From Acinetobacter tibetensis (GTDB taxonomy: Bacteria > Pseudomonadota > Gammaproteobacteria > Pseudomonadales > Moraxellaceae), in the NCBI RefSeq assembly GCF_023824315.1, contig NZ_CP098732.1, positions 2,976,001-3,040,000 on the forward strand: a stretch of DNA of 64,000 nucleotides, given 5' to 3'. Shown in pieces: positions 52,434 through 62,831 of this stretch. A model generated the notes under the pieces. It saw nothing but the letters and a program-made list of their open reading frames with translations. It was not told the origin of the DNA and did not search any database. The translations under genes and the position numbers were made by a program. The first letter of the stretch is position 1. Every line of letters starts with the position of its first letter.

Positions 52434-54244
52434 TGCATAACTTCATCCAATTTTGGGCCGAGCATACACCAATTTTCAGCATCATCATTCCTGCATTTAC
52501 TGGCTTTATTCTGGTTTTACTGGGCAATCCCGGCTCAGGTTCACTTGCCTACGACTGGCGTCAGCCTTGGCGTCGTGGCATCAGTCTCATTTCTGCCTTA
52601 CTGGGACTCGCTACTGCAATTTGCTATTTAATGGTGGCCAGTCATGGACAAATCAGCAGTTATAATCTGAGTGAATGGACGGCACCCTTCGGGATCGTTT
52701 TGGTTTTAGACCAACTCTCTGCCTTAATGCTGGTGTTAACCTATGCACTTGCGGTACCTGTTTTGTGGTTTGCAAGCCGTGAATGGGATACCCGTGGTCG
52801 TTATTTCCATGCCATGTTCCATTTCTTATTAATGGGATTATGCGGAGCATTCCTCACAGGCGACTTGTTTAACCTGTTTGTATTCTTCGAAATTCTATTG
52901 ATGGCTTCTTATGTGCTGCTCTTGCATGGACAAGGCAAAGCACGCTTTCAGCTTGGTATTCATTACGTCACTATCAACCTGTTGGCCTCTGCACTGTTCC
53001 TGATTGGTCTGGGTATGATTTATGGTAGCGTCGGCAGTTTAAATATGGCAGATGTTGCACGTTTGCTGCCGGGCTTACAACCAGATGAACATAAACTGGC
53101 TGTAGCAGGTGGGCTATTGTTATTCGTGGTCTTTGGTATTAAAGCCGCAATGCTCCCTGTCGGCTTCTGGTTACCTAAAACCTATGCCGTAGCCACCACG
53201 CCAGTTGCTGCCATTTTCACCATCATGACCAAAGTCGGCATTTATGCAATTTTACGCGTCAACGGCACGGTATTTGATGATGCTTTAAGTCAATCAATTC
53301 TACAAAACTGGTTACTGCCTATTGGTTTAATCACCTCACTCTATGGTGTGATTGGTGCCATTGGTACGGAGCGCCTACGTCGTTTTGTCGGTTTTATGGT
53401 GTTGTCTTCCATTGGGACTTTACTCATCGCTATCGCCATGTTTAATACCCAAGCATGGTCAGCAACGCTGTACTATTTGGTGCATAGTACTTTAATAGCA
53501 GCCGCCTTTTATTTACTTTGTGGTTGGATTACCTCGCAACGCGGTGTCTACAAGGATCATTTGAAAATTGCACCACAGATGAAACAACATCATGTGCTCT
53601 CAATTTGCTATTTCTTGATTGCTTTAATGATGGCGGGATTACCCCCATTCAGTGGTTTTCTTGGGAAAGTCTTTATTCTTCAAGCCACTGCAAATGAACC
53701 TTATCAAGGCATTGTGATCGCAGTCATTCTGATTGTGAGTTTGCTCAGTATTCTCGCGTTTACCCGTGTCGGTTTTATTCTGTTCTGGCGTGCCAGTAAA
53801 CCCGAAGAAATCGCACATATTGAAGCGGATTATACCGCTTATCAAGCCACACCCGAAAAAGCACCGCCACGTAACGATACTGCAATCTATATCTTATTAG
53901 CAGGCCTGATTGGCTATATGGTCGCGGCGGGTCCGATACAGCAATACACCCTCAATACTGCATTACAAATTCAAAACAATGCCTTGTATGAAGCGGCTAT
54001 ATTGAAAAAGGATGAGCTTAATCAAGTCATTAGTGTGCAGCCATTTGATCCTGAAAACTTACCCGAAACCAAATATGGGGGGGAAGAACTCGATCCTAAT
54101 GCACATCTTATTCCATATACGATCAGTGAAGCTACCTTGTCTGGTGAGCACATTTCACCGTATAAGTTACGTCAGATTCAAGAACAACAGACCCATGAAA
54201 GGTTGATTCCTGATGATGCTCAACTTAAACCCGAGGAGCCGTAA
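52433..54244 (+). CDS. mrpD: Mrp antiporter subunit D
   Basis: This 603-residue NuoM/N-like membrane subunit has about 14 helices. Characteristic segments are GLCGAFLTGDLFNLFVFFEILLMASY (in part), FGIKAAMLPVGFWLPKTYAVA with the conserved lysine, and MMAGLPPFSGFLGK. About 110 extra, polar C-terminal residues follow the last helix (from about 495). It shares one base with mrpC before it and with mrpE after it. Confidence 0.95.
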   Translation: MHNFIQFWAEHTPIFSIIIPAFTGFILVLLGNPGSGSLAYDWRQPWRRGISLISALLGLATAICYLMVASHGQISSYNLSEWTAPFGIVLVLDQLSALMLVLTYALAVPVLWFASREWDTRGRYFHAMFHFLLMGLCGAFLTGDLFNLFVFFEILLMASYVLLLHGQGKARFQLGIHYVTINLLASALFLIGLGMIYGSVGSLNMADVARLLPGLQPDEHKLAVAGGLLLFVVFGIKAAMLPVGFWLPKTYAVATTPVAAIFTIMTKVGIYAILRVNGTVFDDALSQSILQNWLLPIGLITSLYGVIGAIGTERLRRFVGFMVLSSIGTLLIAIAMFNTQAWSATLYYLVHSTLIAAAFYLLCGWITSQRGVYKDHLKIAPQMKQHHVLSICYFLIALMMAGLPPFSGFLGKVFILQATANEPYQGIVIAVILIVSLLSILAFTRVGFILFWRASKPEEIAHIEADYTAYQATPEKAPPRNDTAIYILLAGLIGYMVAAGPIQQYTLNTALQIQNNALYEAAILKKDELNQVISVQPFDPENLPETKYGGEELDPNAHLIPYTISEATLSGEHISPYKLRQIQEQQTHERLIPDDAQLKPEEP

Positions 54245-54768
54245 TGATGCAAAAAAAATCTTTTCTTCATCGCTGGCTCCCTCATCCGTTTGTTTCGGTT
54301 TTGGTTGCGATCACTTGGATGATGCTGGCACATAGTTTAGATGCAGCAACATTAGTCATGGCAAGTTTACTTGCCTTGATTATTCCACGCTTAGTACAGC
54401 CATTTATTCAGCAGACACCGAATATTCATTGGAAGGCAGCCGTTAAGCTATTTTTTGTTGTGCTTTGGGATATTGTGATCTCCAATATTCGGATTGCTAA
54501 GTTGGTTTTAGGTCCAATGGATCAATTACATCCTAAATGGTATCGCGTACCTTTAGACACCCAACATGATGAGGTTAATAGCTTACTGGCCATGATCATT
54601 ACCACCACACCAGGTACAGTGTCAGCTGGCATCGATCAAGATCGTGGTGATATTTTGGTTCATGCATTAAGTTCGGATAATACCGAAATTGATATTCAAG
54701 ACATCAAAAACCGTTATGAAAAACCATTAATGGAAATCTTCCACGTCAACTCAGGAGATGCCGCATGA
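54244..54768 (+). CDS. mrpE: Mrp antiporter subunit E
   Basis: This 174-residue subunit has two or three N-terminal membrane segments (about 16-50, 63-85) and the MnhE segment KLFFVVLWDIVISNIRIAKLVL. The C-terminal domain is cytoplasmic (TTTPGTVSAGIDQDRGDILVHAL). MrpE helps assembly and activity of the complex. The stop overlaps mrpF by four bases (ATGA). Confidence 0.93.
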   Translation: MMQKKSFLHRWLPHPFVSVLVAITWMMLAHSLDAATLVMASLLALIIPRLVQPFIQQTPNIHWKAAVKLFFVVLWDIVISNIRIAKLVLGPMDQLHPKWYRVPLDTQHDEVNSLLAMIITTTPGTVSAGIDQDRGDILVHALSSDNTEIDIQDIKNRYEKPLMEIFHVNSGDAA

Positions 54769-55040
54769 CCATTCTGCCCTATGCTTTAGGCATCTGTATG
54801 GTGGCGATCACACTTTCGATGATGATGTGCTTGGGTCGCCTGATTATTGGACCATCTATTGTGGATCGACTGTTGGCTTTAGATACCTTGTTCTTGAATG
54901 CAACCTGTCTCATTGTCGTACTTGGCATCTATTGGAGTACCACCTCATTATTTGAAGGTGCACTGCTGGTCGCTATGCTTGGATTTGTATCTACTGTGGC
55001 CTTGGCACGCTACTTTACCTCTGGTCATGTCATCGATTAA
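54765..55040 (+). CDS. mrpF: Mrp antiporter subunit F
   Basis: This 91-residue protein has three helices with the MnhF pattern RLIIGPSIVDRLLALDTL and ALLVAMLGFVSTVALARYF. The four-base overlap with mrpE indicates coupling. mrpG follows after 12 bases. Confidence 0.93.
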   Translation: MTILPYALGICMVAITLSMMMCLGRLIIGPSIVDRLLALDTLFLNATCLIVVLGIYWSTTSLFEGALLVAMLGFVSTVALARYFTSGHVID

Positions 55041-55052
55041 GGAGCACATCAC

Positions 55053-55415
55053 ATGCAATTACTCATGGAAATACTGGTTTCTATTTTCTTGCTGATTGGT
55101 GCATTCTTCATGTTGGTCGGGGGAATAGGCATGATTCGCCTACCCGATTTATTTATGCGTTTGCATGCGCCTACCAAATCGAGCACTTTAGGTTTAGGTA
55201 GTTTCCTAATTGCCGCCATGATTTTCTCTGCTTTTCAGGGAAAGATTGGTTTCGCAGAAATTTTATTAACACTTTTAGCCTTCATTACCGCACCTGTATC
55301 AGCCAACCTGATGGCGCAAGCGGCCCTTCATCTGCGCTTACGCTCAATGAGTGGTGATGTCCCCGAAGCATTAAATCGACCATTACCTTGGCAACGTCAA
55401 CGTCGTCGTGAATAA
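55053..55415 (+). CDS. mrpG: Mrp antiporter subunit G
   Basis: This 120-residue protein has three helices and the MnhG/PhaG signature GGIGMIRLPDLFMRLHAPTK. It is the last gene of the mrpA-C-D-E-F-G operon, with a terminator 12 bases after the stop. An AAGGAG lies before its start. Confidence 0.93.
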   Translation: MQLLMEILVSIFLLIGAFFMLVGGIGMIRLPDLFMRLHAPTKSSTLGLGSFLIAAMIFSAFQGKIGFAEILLTLLAFITAPVSANLMAQAALHLRLRSMSGDVPEALNRPLPWQRQRRRE

Positions 55416-55426
55416 ATCATAAGCAT

Positions 55427-55455
55427 AAAAAAGCCACCCTCGGGTGGCTTTTTTT
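55427..55455. terminator. Bidirectional terminator between mrpG and rbfA
   Basis: Stem GCCACC/GGTGGC within AAGCCACCC...GGGTGGCTT, flanked by an A-run on the left and seven T on the right. It serves both the Mrp operon and the converging rimP-nusA-infB-rbfA operon. Confidence 0.9.
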
Positions 55456-55476
55456 ATCACTCAATTAACCTTGAGC

Positions 55477-55881
55477 TTATTCATCATCTTGTTTTGCTTC
55501 AGCAGCAGGTAAATCCTTCACTGCTTCTGCAATCAGACCAAACATATAGTTACCATAAGCATTGGTCTTGTCATAATGGAAACGTAAACGTGGCGTAATA
55601 CGTGTCTTAATACGACGACCCAGTTCATGGCGTAAGAAACCTGATGCTTTATTTAAGACATCCAAAGTTTCTTTATTTGCCACTGCACTTTGCTCATCGC
55701 CAAGCTCACGCCCCATTACGGTGACATAGACTTCTGCATAGCCTAGATCTGGGCTGACCTTCACCGCCGAGATGGTCACAAGACCACCCAAGCGTGGATC
55801 TTTCAGCTCTTGGCGGATTAACTCAGACAACTCACGTTGAACTGTATCTGCCATTCGCTTAAGACGCTGACTACCCGCCAT
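55477..55881 (-). CDS. rbfA: Ribosome-binding factor A
   Basis: This 134-residue KH-type 30S maturation factor has the RbfA segments QRELSELIRQELKDPRLG, VTISAVKVSPDLGYAEVYV and FLRHELGRRIKTRITPRLRFHYD. The start shares one base with the infB stop (TAATG). Last gene of the rimP-nusA-infB-rbfA unit; needed for 16S 5' end maturation and cold growth in E. coli. Confidence 0.97.
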   Translation of the reverse strand: MAGSQRLKRMADTVQRELSELIRQELKDPRLGGLVTISAVKVSPDLGYAEVYVTVMGRELGDEQSAVANKETLDVLNKASGFLRHELGRRIKTRITPRLRFHYDKTNAYGNYMFGLIAEAVKDLPAAEAKQDDE

Positions 55882-58574
55882 TAAAGACTCCGTTTAATCA
55901 GTTGAACATCATAGACTTCGATTTTATCTTTAACTTTGATGTCTTTATAACCTTTCACCGCAAGACCACATTCCATACCTGCACGAACCTCTTCAACCAC
56001 GTCTTTATAACGACGAAGAGATTCAAGCTCGCCTTGGAACACAACCACGTCATCACGTAATACGCGAATCGGTTTATTACGGTGTAACATACCCTCAAGT
56101 ACCATACAGCCTGCTGCTGCACCAAACTTACTTGAGTGGAACACTTCACGTACTTCAGCCACACCCAGAATCGTTTCACGGTGTTCTGGAGCAAGCTTAC
56201 CGCTCATCGCTGCTTTCACATCATCAATCAATTGATAGATGATTGAGTAGTAACGAATATCGATACCATCTGCATCCGCTTTTTGACGCGCAGTGTTGTC
56301 TGCACGGACGTTAAAGCCCAGTAATACGGCTTCAGAAGATTCAGCCAAAGTTACGTCAGACTCAGTGATTGCACCTACGCCTGAACCAATGATACGAACT
56401 TTCACCTCATCTGTTGCAAGTTCAGCAAGCGCAACATGTAATGCTTCCAAAGTACCACGTACATCAGTTTTCAATACCACATTGACGATAGGCACATCTT
56501 TCTTGCCCATAGACGCCATGATATTTTCAAGACGCATTGCACTTTGACGCTCAAGACGCTTTTGACGCTCACGATCCATACGCGCATCAGCAACTTCACG
56601 TGCTTTCTTCTCATCACTGACAACAAGAACTTCATCACCCGCCATTGGCGCTTCTGGTAGACCTAAGATTTCCACTGGAATCGAAGGACCTGCAGATTGA
56701 ATACGTTGACCATTTTCATCCGTCATTGCACGAACGCGACCGTAAGATGCACCCGCAAGAACAAGGTCACCTACTTTCAGTGTACCGTTTTGAACAAGGA
56801 TAGACGTTACCGCACCACGGCTATTGTCAACACGTGCTTCAATCACCACACCTTGTGCAGCACCTTCTTCAGATGCTTTCAACTCAAGCAATTCAGCTTG
56901 GATTGAAATAAGATCTAGAAGCTCATCGATACCTTGACCAGAATGTGCTGAAACCATTGCAACAGGTACATCACCGCCCCATTGTTCAGGCACGATTTCT
57001 TTTACTGTCAATTCGTTCAATACGCGATCTGGATCAGCAGATTCTTTATCCATCTTGTTGATTGCAACAATGATTGGTGTGCCCGCTGCACGCGCATGAT
57101 CAATTGCTTCCGCAGTTTGTGGCATTACACCATCATCTGCTGCTACAACAAGAACCACGATATCAGTCGCTTTCGCACCACGTGAACGCATTGCCGTAAA
57201 TGCAGCATGTCCAGGAGTATCAAGGAAAGTGATCATACCTTTTTCAGTTGTAACGTGGTAAGCACCGATATGCTGTGTGATACCGCCCGCTTCACCTTGA
57301 GCAACTTTTGCACGACGAATACGGTCAAGAAGCGATGTTTTACCATGGTCAACGTGACCCATGATTGTCACCACTGGTGCACGAGTAGATTGAACACCAC
57401 GCGCGCCTTCAGCAGCTTCAAGTAAGTTATCTTCCGCTTGCGTATCAGATACAAGAACAGGGTTATGACCCATTTCTTCTACGATTAATGCCGCAATTTC
57501 TTGATCAATTGCTTGGTTTTGTGTAACCAACTCACCCATTTTCATGAGCGATTTAATTACTTCACGTACTTTAATCGCCATTTTTGCTGCAAGATCTGCA
57601 ACAACAATGGTTGAACCAATTTCAACATCATAAACTTGCTTTTTAACAGGTTTTTCAAAGCCATGTTTATTTGCAGTACTGGTTTTCAAACCACGTTTAT
57701 GTGAGTTATCACGGAAAGATTGCTCTTCGCCACGACGACCACCTTTCTTCGGTGCACGTGCACCTGGTGTATTGGCACCACGTTTGATGTCACGGTCTTC
57801 TTTCGCAAATGAATCTTCATATGCTTGACCAACAAGACCCGCAGCAAGAGGAGAATCATCCACTACACGAATGGTCGCCGTTGCATCTTCGTTTGAATAC
57901 TTAGATGCCATTTGACGCATTTGTTCAAGTGTACGTTGCTGCGCTTCTTCAGCTGCTTTACGACGTGCTGCTTCTTCAGTTGCTTTTAATTGAGCTGCTT
58001 GTGCTTCACGCGCTTTCTTCTGCTCAGGAGTTTCAATCACTTTAATTTGTGCTTTAACTACTGGCTTGTTTGTCGATTTACGCTTCACCACAACAGCTGC
58101 TTTTGCTGTTTCTTGCTTGGTGGTTTCTTGCTTAGCTGCAGCACGCATTGCTTCTAAGTTTGCAGCCGCTTTATTTGCCACTGGACTTTCAGCCGTTGCT
58201 TTAGGTTCAACAGTCTTACGTGTCTGTTGTTCTGCTTGTGCTTTCGCCAAAGCTTCTGCTTTGATTTGTTCAGGATCAGGCTTGGTAAATGTATGCTTCT
58301 TGCGAACTTCTACATTAATAGTTTTTGCCTTACCTGAGGTACTTGCTACTTTAGCCGTACCTGTAGTTTTACGTTTCAACGTGATTTGTCCTGCTTGCCC
58401 TACGTCCTGACCATGAACTTTCTTCAAATGGTTAACGAGGGTATCTTGTTGTTCAGTAGAAATAATGTCGTCAGCTTTACGTTGCGGTAAACCTGCATCG
58501 CGAACCTGCTCTAGGAGCTTGTCTACAGGACGTCCTACGCTGAGTGCTAACTCTTGAATCGACTTGTCCGTCAT
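55881..58574 (-). CDS. infB: Translation initiation factor IF-2
   Basis: This 897-residue GTPase brings formylated initiator tRNA to the 30S subunit. A small N-terminal domain (about 1-50) and a long Ala/Lys/Glu-rich, mainly helical linker (100-220) precede the GTPase domain. The latter has G1 GHVDHGKT (406-413), DTPGHAAF and NKMDKESAD. Domains II-IV end in [12 protein letters not shown]. Several internal Met codons could give shorter isoforms as in E. coli, not tested. nusA ends 10 bases before its start. Confidence 0.98.
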   Translation of the reverse strand: MTDKSIQELALSVGRPVDKLLEQVRDAGLPQRKADDIISTEQQDTLVNHLKKVHGQDVGQAGQITLKRKTTGTAKVASTSGKAKTINVEVRKKHTFTKPDPEQIKAEALAKAQAEQQTRKTVEPKATAESPVANKAAANLEAMRAAAKQETTKQETAKAAVVVKRKSTNKPVVKAQIKVIETPEQKKAREAQAAQLKATEEAARRKAAEEAQQRTLEQMRQMASKYSNEDATATIRVVDDSPLAAGLVGQAYEDSFAKEDRDIKRGANTPGARAPKKGGRRGEEQSFRDNSHKRGLKTSTANKHGFEKPVKKQVYDVEIGSTIVVADLAAKMAIKVREVIKSLMKMGELVTQNQAIDQEIAALIVEEMGHNPVLVSDTQAEDNLLEAAEGARGVQSTRAPVVTIMGHVDHGKTSLLDRIRRAKVAQGEAGGITQHIGAYHVTTEKGMITFLDTPGHAAFTAMRSRGAKATDIVVLVVAADDGVMPQTAEAIDHARAAGTPIIVAINKMDKESADPDRVLNELTVKEIVPEQWGGDVPVAMVSAHSGQGIDELLDLISIQAELLELKASEEGAAQGVVIEARVDNSRGAVTSILVQNGTLKVGDLVLAGASYGRVRAMTDENGQRIQSAGPSIPVEILGLPEAPMAGDEVLVVSDEKKAREVADARMDRERQKRLERQSAMRLENIMASMGKKDVPIVNVVLKTDVRGTLEALHVALAELATDEVKVRIIGSGVGAITESDVTLAESSEAVLLGFNVRADNTARQKADADGIDIRYYSIIYQLIDDVKAAMSGKLAPEHRETILGVAEVREVFHSSKFGAAAGCMVLEGMLHRNKPIRVLRDDVVVFQGELESLRRYKDVVEEVRAGMECGLAVKGYKDIKVKDKIEVYDVQLIKRSL

Positions 58575-58584
58575 CTATTACCTC

Positions 58585-60069
58585 CTAGTTAAACCATGAT
58601 TCACGCGCTTTCATAATTAATTGACCCGCTTGCTCAGCCCCTAAACCTTCAATATCTGAGATATCGTCAGTCGCTTGGTCTGCCAAGTCATCAACAGTCA
58701 CTACTCCGCGTGCAGCCAATGCATACGCGATTTCTTGTGTCATTCCTTCCATTGCAAGAAGTTCAGCACTTGGGTCTTGGATATTTTCTTGCTGTTGTAG
58801 TGCATCTGCCAATGCCAATTCTTTGGCACGACTTTGCAACAATTCAACAGTTTCAGCATCCAACTCAATTTCATCAAATGTTTCAGCTGGAACATAAGCA
58901 ATTTCTTCAAGAGAAGTAAAGCCCATATCCACCAACGCCATTGCCAAATCTTCTTCAATATCTAGACGTGATACAAATAAGTCTAAGTATTGTTGTGCTT
59001 CATTTTGCTGACGTGCATGATATTCTTCTTCAAGCATCATGTTTAGTTTATAACCAGTCAGTTCAGAAGCTAAACGTACGTTTTGGCCTTGAGAACCAAT
59101 CGCACGCGCTAGTTGATCGCTAGTTGCGAAAATAATGTCCGCAGTACGCTCTTCTTCATCAATCACAATACCAGATACGTCTGCAGGCTCTAATGCGCTT
59201 GCAATGTATTGTGCTGGATCATCAGACCATACTACTACATCAATACGCTCACCATTCAACTCCTGTTGAACTGCTTGAATACGCGTACCACGCATACCAA
59301 TACAAGCACCTACAGGGTCAATACGATGATCATTGGTTTTCACTGCAATTTTAGCACGCACACCAGGTTGACGCGCTGCGGCTTTAATCTCAATGATTTC
59401 TTCAGAAATTTCAGGAATTTCTTTTTTCATCAAAGCCATGAGCATTTCAGGACGTGCACGTGACAATAACAATTGCGCACCACGACCTTCACGATTCACG
59501 TTAAACAAAATCGCATTTACGCGTTGTTTTGGACGTAAAATTTCTTTTGCGATCATTTCTTCACGCGCAAGATATGCTTCAGCATTATCACCAAGGTCAA
59601 TAATGAAACCATCTTTGGTTTGCTTTTTCACTTCGCCGTAAATTAGCTCGCCTACTTTAGATTCGTAAGCATCAGCAACTAAAGCACGCTCAGCTTCACG
59701 AATCTTCTGTACGATCACTTGCTTAGCAATTTGCGCTGCAATACGACCGAAGTCAATTGAAGGCACTTCAAGCTCACGAATGTCACCAATCGACCATTTC
59801 GCAGGATCGACGTCAGAAATAGCATCTTGGCATGCAGGCATTTCATGATCTTCATCTGCAACCACTTCCCATTGACGGAAAGTACTATAGTCACCAGTTT
59901 TACGATCAATCTCTACACGGAGACGCGCTTCTTCAGAATTCGTGCCTTCATAGAATTTCTTTTTCGTCGCTGCAACGAGAGCTTGTTCAAGCGCTTCGAA
60001 AATTGCTTCGCGACCTACACCTTTTTCGTTACTAACCGTTTCAACGACGGTAAGGATTTCGCGTGCCAT
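58585..60069 (-). CDS. nusA: Transcription termination/antitermination factor NusA
   Basis: This 494-residue protein has an N-terminal RNA polymerase-binding domain. An S1 domain (about 135-200; GEVKKQTKDGFIIDLGDNAEAYL) and two KH domains (RIDPVGACIGMRGTRIQAV and RAIGSQGQNVRLASELTGY) follow. Two C-terminal acidic repeats of the gammaproteobacterial type contain LVDMGFTSLEEIAYVP and DDLADQATDDISDIEGLG. It follows rimP by 35 bases. Confidence 0.98.
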   Translation of the reverse strand: MAREILTVVETVSNEKGVGREAIFEALEQALVAATKKKFYEGTNSEEARLRVEIDRKTGDYSTFRQWEVVADEDHEMPACQDAISDVDPAKWSIGDIRELEVPSIDFGRIAAQIAKQVIVQKIREAERALVADAYESKVGELIYGEVKKQTKDGFIIDLGDNAEAYLAREEMIAKEILRPKQRVNAILFNVNREGRGAQLLLSRARPEMLMALMKKEIPEISEEIIEIKAAARQPGVRAKIAVKTNDHRIDPVGACIGMRGTRIQAVQQELNGERIDVVVWSDDPAQYIASALEPADVSGIVIDEEERTADIIFATSDQLARAIGSQGQNVRLASELTGYKLNMMLEEEYHARQQNEAQQYLDLFVSRLDIEEDLAMALVDMGFTSLEEIAYVPAETFDEIELDAETVELLQSRAKELALADALQQQENIQDPSAELLAMEGMTQEIAYALAARGVVTVDDLADQATDDISDIEGLGAEQAGQLIMKARESWFN

Positions 60070-60104
60070 AAGCCACCTATTTGTTCAGATTCTTATAAAT
60101 TGAA

Positions 60105-60629
60105 TTAATCTTGATAAACCAGATTTGCTTTGTCGATATTGTTACTATCAATTTCAAGCACTTGTTGCTTTTCTACTTCAACCTGAATCACTTCATTTTC
60201 CATATCTACCGCAACCAATTTCGCTTGAAATTTGCGACGATTTTCAACAGCACTGATCAGGCGTAAAGCAACTTGTTGACCAATATATGCCGGCATCTGC
60301 TCCAATTGGAAAAATGGACGATCCCACCCTGGAGAAGACACCTCAAGTGCATACTCACCAGAAATTGGGTCATGAACATCAAGCATAGCACCCACTTGTT
60401 GAGTGACACGCACACAGTCTTGTACGCCAATACCACGGCCAAGCTCAAGCTCACCGTCTTCACTAATCATTGGTTCTACATTTTCATCAACAGCTTTGTC
60501 AATATAGATACGCAATAACGAACGTTTGCCCTGAGGGACAAATTCAATCCCCCATAGATCTACATTACAAGCTTGCACTGCAGGAGCGATTAAATCTTGG
60601 AGTGCTTGGGTTTTATTTGATAACTTCAT
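60105..60629 (-). CDS. rimP: Ribosome maturation factor RimP
   Basis: This 174-residue protein has the N-terminal RimP domain ([55 protein letters not shown]) and the SH3-like C-terminal part. It acts in 30S assembly. It heads rimP-nusA-infB-rbfA. It lies downstream of the initiator tRNA cluster, the same context as metY-rimP-nusA in E. coli, with two terminator-like hairpins in between. Confidence 0.96.
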   Translation of the reverse strand: MKLSNKTQALQDLIAPAVQACNVDLWGIEFVPQGKRSLLRIYIDKAVDENVEPMISEDGELELGRGIGVQDCVRVTQQVGAMLDVHDPISGEYALEVSSPGWDRPFFQLEQMPAYIGQQVALRLISAVENRRKFQAKLVAVDMENEVIQVEVEKQQVLEIDSNNIDKANLVYQD

Positions 60630-60684
60630 TTACTCTCGTCATTTTGTGCGATTTAATGGCCGTGTTGACCGATGAAACAGACCC

Positions 60685-60713
60685 ACTACAGTGAAGCATG
60701 ACTATTTGACCAA
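60685..60713 (-). promoter_or_regulatory. Possible sigma-70 promoter of the rimP operon
   Basis: On the minus strand TTGGTC (60708-60713) and TGTAGT (60685-60690) are 17 bases apart, 56 bases before the rimP start and after the tRNA terminators. Hexamer matches are modest. Confidence 0.3.
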
Positions 60714-60740
60714 TTGATGTCGACACTACACGATAGCCAA

Positions 60741-60762
60741 TAAAAAAGGGCGCAATCGCCCC
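60741..60762 (-). terminator. Second terminator after the tRNA cluster
   Basis: Minus-strand stem GGGCG/CGCCC (60748-60752 with 60757-60761), four-base loop, followed by six T. Confidence 0.8.
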
Positions 60763-60794
60763 AATTATTACACAGAAAACCAATGTCCACTGTG

Positions 60795-60822
60795 CAAAAA
60801 GGCCCACCTTGTTGTGAGCCTC
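60795..60822 (-). terminator. First terminator after the tRNA cluster
   Basis: Minus-strand stem AGGCTCAC/GTGGGCCT with one G-U pair (60800-60821), six-base loop, then TTTTT. It lies 12 bases past the last tRNA. Confidence 0.8.
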
Positions 60823-60833
60823 TTTTAGAAACT

Positions 60834-60910
<77 letters not shown>

Positions 60911-61005
60911 TCAACGTGCAAAAATTATATACAAATATGAAATATTTTTCAATCTAAATCTAAATACTTCATACCTGCTCTGATTTAGTTGCACCTAAAT
61001 CAAAT

Positions 61006-61082
<77 letters not shown>

Positions 61083-61153
61083 ACAAAACGCAAAATTTCT
61101 TAATTTAATCACTTAAATTACTTATTTTAGTTTGCTTCTAAAATAAGGTTGAT

Positions 61154-61230
<77 letters not shown>

Positions 61231-61278
61231 TCAACAGATTTGCCGCATACACCAACTTAATCTTCTGGATTCATAAGT

Positions 61279-61363
61279 TGGTGCGGAAGGGGGGACTTGA
61301 ACCCCCACGCCCGAAAGCACTACCACCTCAAGGTAGCGTGTCTACCAATTCCACCACCACCGC
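61279..61363 (-). tRNA. tRNA-Leu (GAG)
   Basis: 85-base class II tRNA with anticodon loop TTGAGGT (GAG), a long variable arm (TGCTTTCGGGCG) and encoded CCA. Acceptor positions 5 and 68 are T and T, an unusual internal mismatch, next to a G6-U67 wobble. It sits between secG and the initiator tRNAs, as leuU follows secG in E. coli. Confidence 0.95.
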
Positions 61364-61416
61364 AGCTGTGACGAATTCTAGTAGCATCACCACAAAAAAG
61401 AAAGGATTAATTCTAA

Positions 61417-61746
61417 TTATTCACTCGTTTTAGGTGCAGATGGCGAAGTTTCACCCAAATTGGTTGTTGCTGGTGCTGTTGTCTGTACAGATTTCAAGCT
61501 ATACGCTTCTGTGGTTTGCTGTTTTGCGAATACTGCCAGCGTTAAACTGGTAATAAAGAATAAGGCTGTCAAAATCGCAGTTAGGCGTGTTAAGAAGTTA
61601 CCTGAACCTGACGCACCAAAAACCGTTGCAGCGCCACCGCCACCAAAAGAGGCACCTGCATCTGCGCCCTTACCATGCTGTACAAGAATCAAACCGATCA
61701 TTAACACGGCAAGAATAATATGCACCACCAGCACAAAAGTATGCAT
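61417..61746 (-). CDS. secG: Preprotein translocase subunit SecG
   Basis: This 109-residue SecYEG component has two membrane helices (about 3-22 and 50-70). It shows the SecG pattern IGLILVQHGKGADAGASFGGG and TVFGASGSGNFLTRLTAIL, then a Thr/Ser-rich tail. The frame is open further upstream inside tpiA, but 61746 has a GAGGAG ribosome binding site and starts MHTFVLVVHI as expected. It follows tpiA by 13 bases. Confidence 0.95.
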   Translation of the reverse strand: MHTFVLVVHIILAVLMIGLILVQHGKGADAGASFGGGGAATVFGASGSGNFLTRLTAILTALFFITSLTLAVFAKQQTTEAYSLKSVQTTAPATTNLGETSPSAPKTSE

Positions 61747-61759
61747 GATGAACTCCTCG

Positions 61760-62551
61760 TTATTTTGTATGCGCAAAGGCCTGAGCGATTTGATAAAAAG
61801 ATGCAGCATTCAAAGATGCTCCACCCACTAAGGCGCCATTAATATCTGGACAGGCCGCTAACTCTACTGCATTTTCTGGCTTAACACTACCACCATATAA
61901 AATTGGCATTGTGCTACCTAGTGTTGTGAGCTGTTTTAAACCTTCACGAATTTTAGCATGCATGTTTTGTGCATCTTCTGGTGATGCGGTCTTCCCAGTA
62001 CCAATAGCCCAAATTGGCTCATAAGCAATCACAATCTGCTGCCACTGCTCTGCTGTAACGCAACTTGCAATATCACAGATCTGTTGTAATACCACTTGAT
62101 CAGCTTGACCATTCTCTCGCTGTTCAAGGCTTTCACCGACACAATAAATGACCGTTAAACCTTCTGCCAAGGCATGCTTTACTTTTTCGCGAATGACTTG
62201 TGGATGATCACCAAAAAATTCACGGCGCTCTGAATGACCAATCAATACATGTTCAATTGCACTATCTTTTAATAAAGTCGCACTGACCTCACCTGTATAC
62301 GCCCCAGTTCCCGGCATACGAGAAACATCTTGCGCAACCACATGAACAGCACAGCTCGCTTGTTTTAATTCGTCTTTTACGAGATGTAGTGCGATTGAAA
62401 TCGGTGCAACTGCCAAATGACATTGCGCTGGAGAAATTTCATTCTTATTCAATAATTCTTTAAATTCATTTATAAGTTGTTTGGCATTCACCTGCATTGG
62501 ATTCATTTTCCAATTCCCTACAACCCAAGGTGTGATCGTCGAATCCGACAT
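61760..62551 (-). CDS. tpiA: Triosephosphate isomerase
   Basis: This 263-residue glycolytic enzyme interconverts dihydroxyacetone phosphate and glyceraldehyde 3-phosphate. Catalytic residues are Lys15 in VVGNWKMNP, the histidine in [13 protein letters not shown] and the glutamate in [16 protein letters not shown]; the phosphate loop [12 protein letters not shown] is present. An ATG five codons upstream (62566) is in frame; 62551 (MSDSTITPW) is preferred by length. First gene of tpiA-secG, possibly read on into the tRNAs. Divergent from pilB. Confidence 0.96.
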   Translation of the reverse strand: MSDSTITPWVVGNWKMNPMQVNAKQLINEFKELLNKNEISPAQCHLAVAPISIALHLVKDELKQASCAVHVVAQDVSRMPGTGAYTGEVSATLLKDSAIEHVLIGHSERREFFGDHPQVIREKVKHALAEGLTVIYCVGESLEQRENGQADQVVLQQICDIASCVTAEQWQQIVIAYEPIWAIGTGKTASPEDAQNMHAKIREGLKQLTTLGSTMPILYGGSVKPENAVELAACPDINGALVGGASLNAASFYQIAQAFAHTK

Positions 62552-62831
62552 ACTTAACCCATTCACAAAACAATTGATTTAAACGGCGACATTCTACACG
62601 GAATTCCGTATTGAGAAGATAATTTTCTTGACAGTTTAGTATTAACTTCACTTTTTTATATTTTTTTCAGTCATTAAAATGGCAAAAAATATCAGTTTCA
62701 TTAGACTGGTTCATGCTTTTGATTAATAGTTAGTGAAATACAACACTTTCAGATATGGTATTTTTATACAACAAAAGTATAATTTTACAATACCAATTAT
62801 AAACAATTTAATTGAAGTAGGCATTGAGCGA

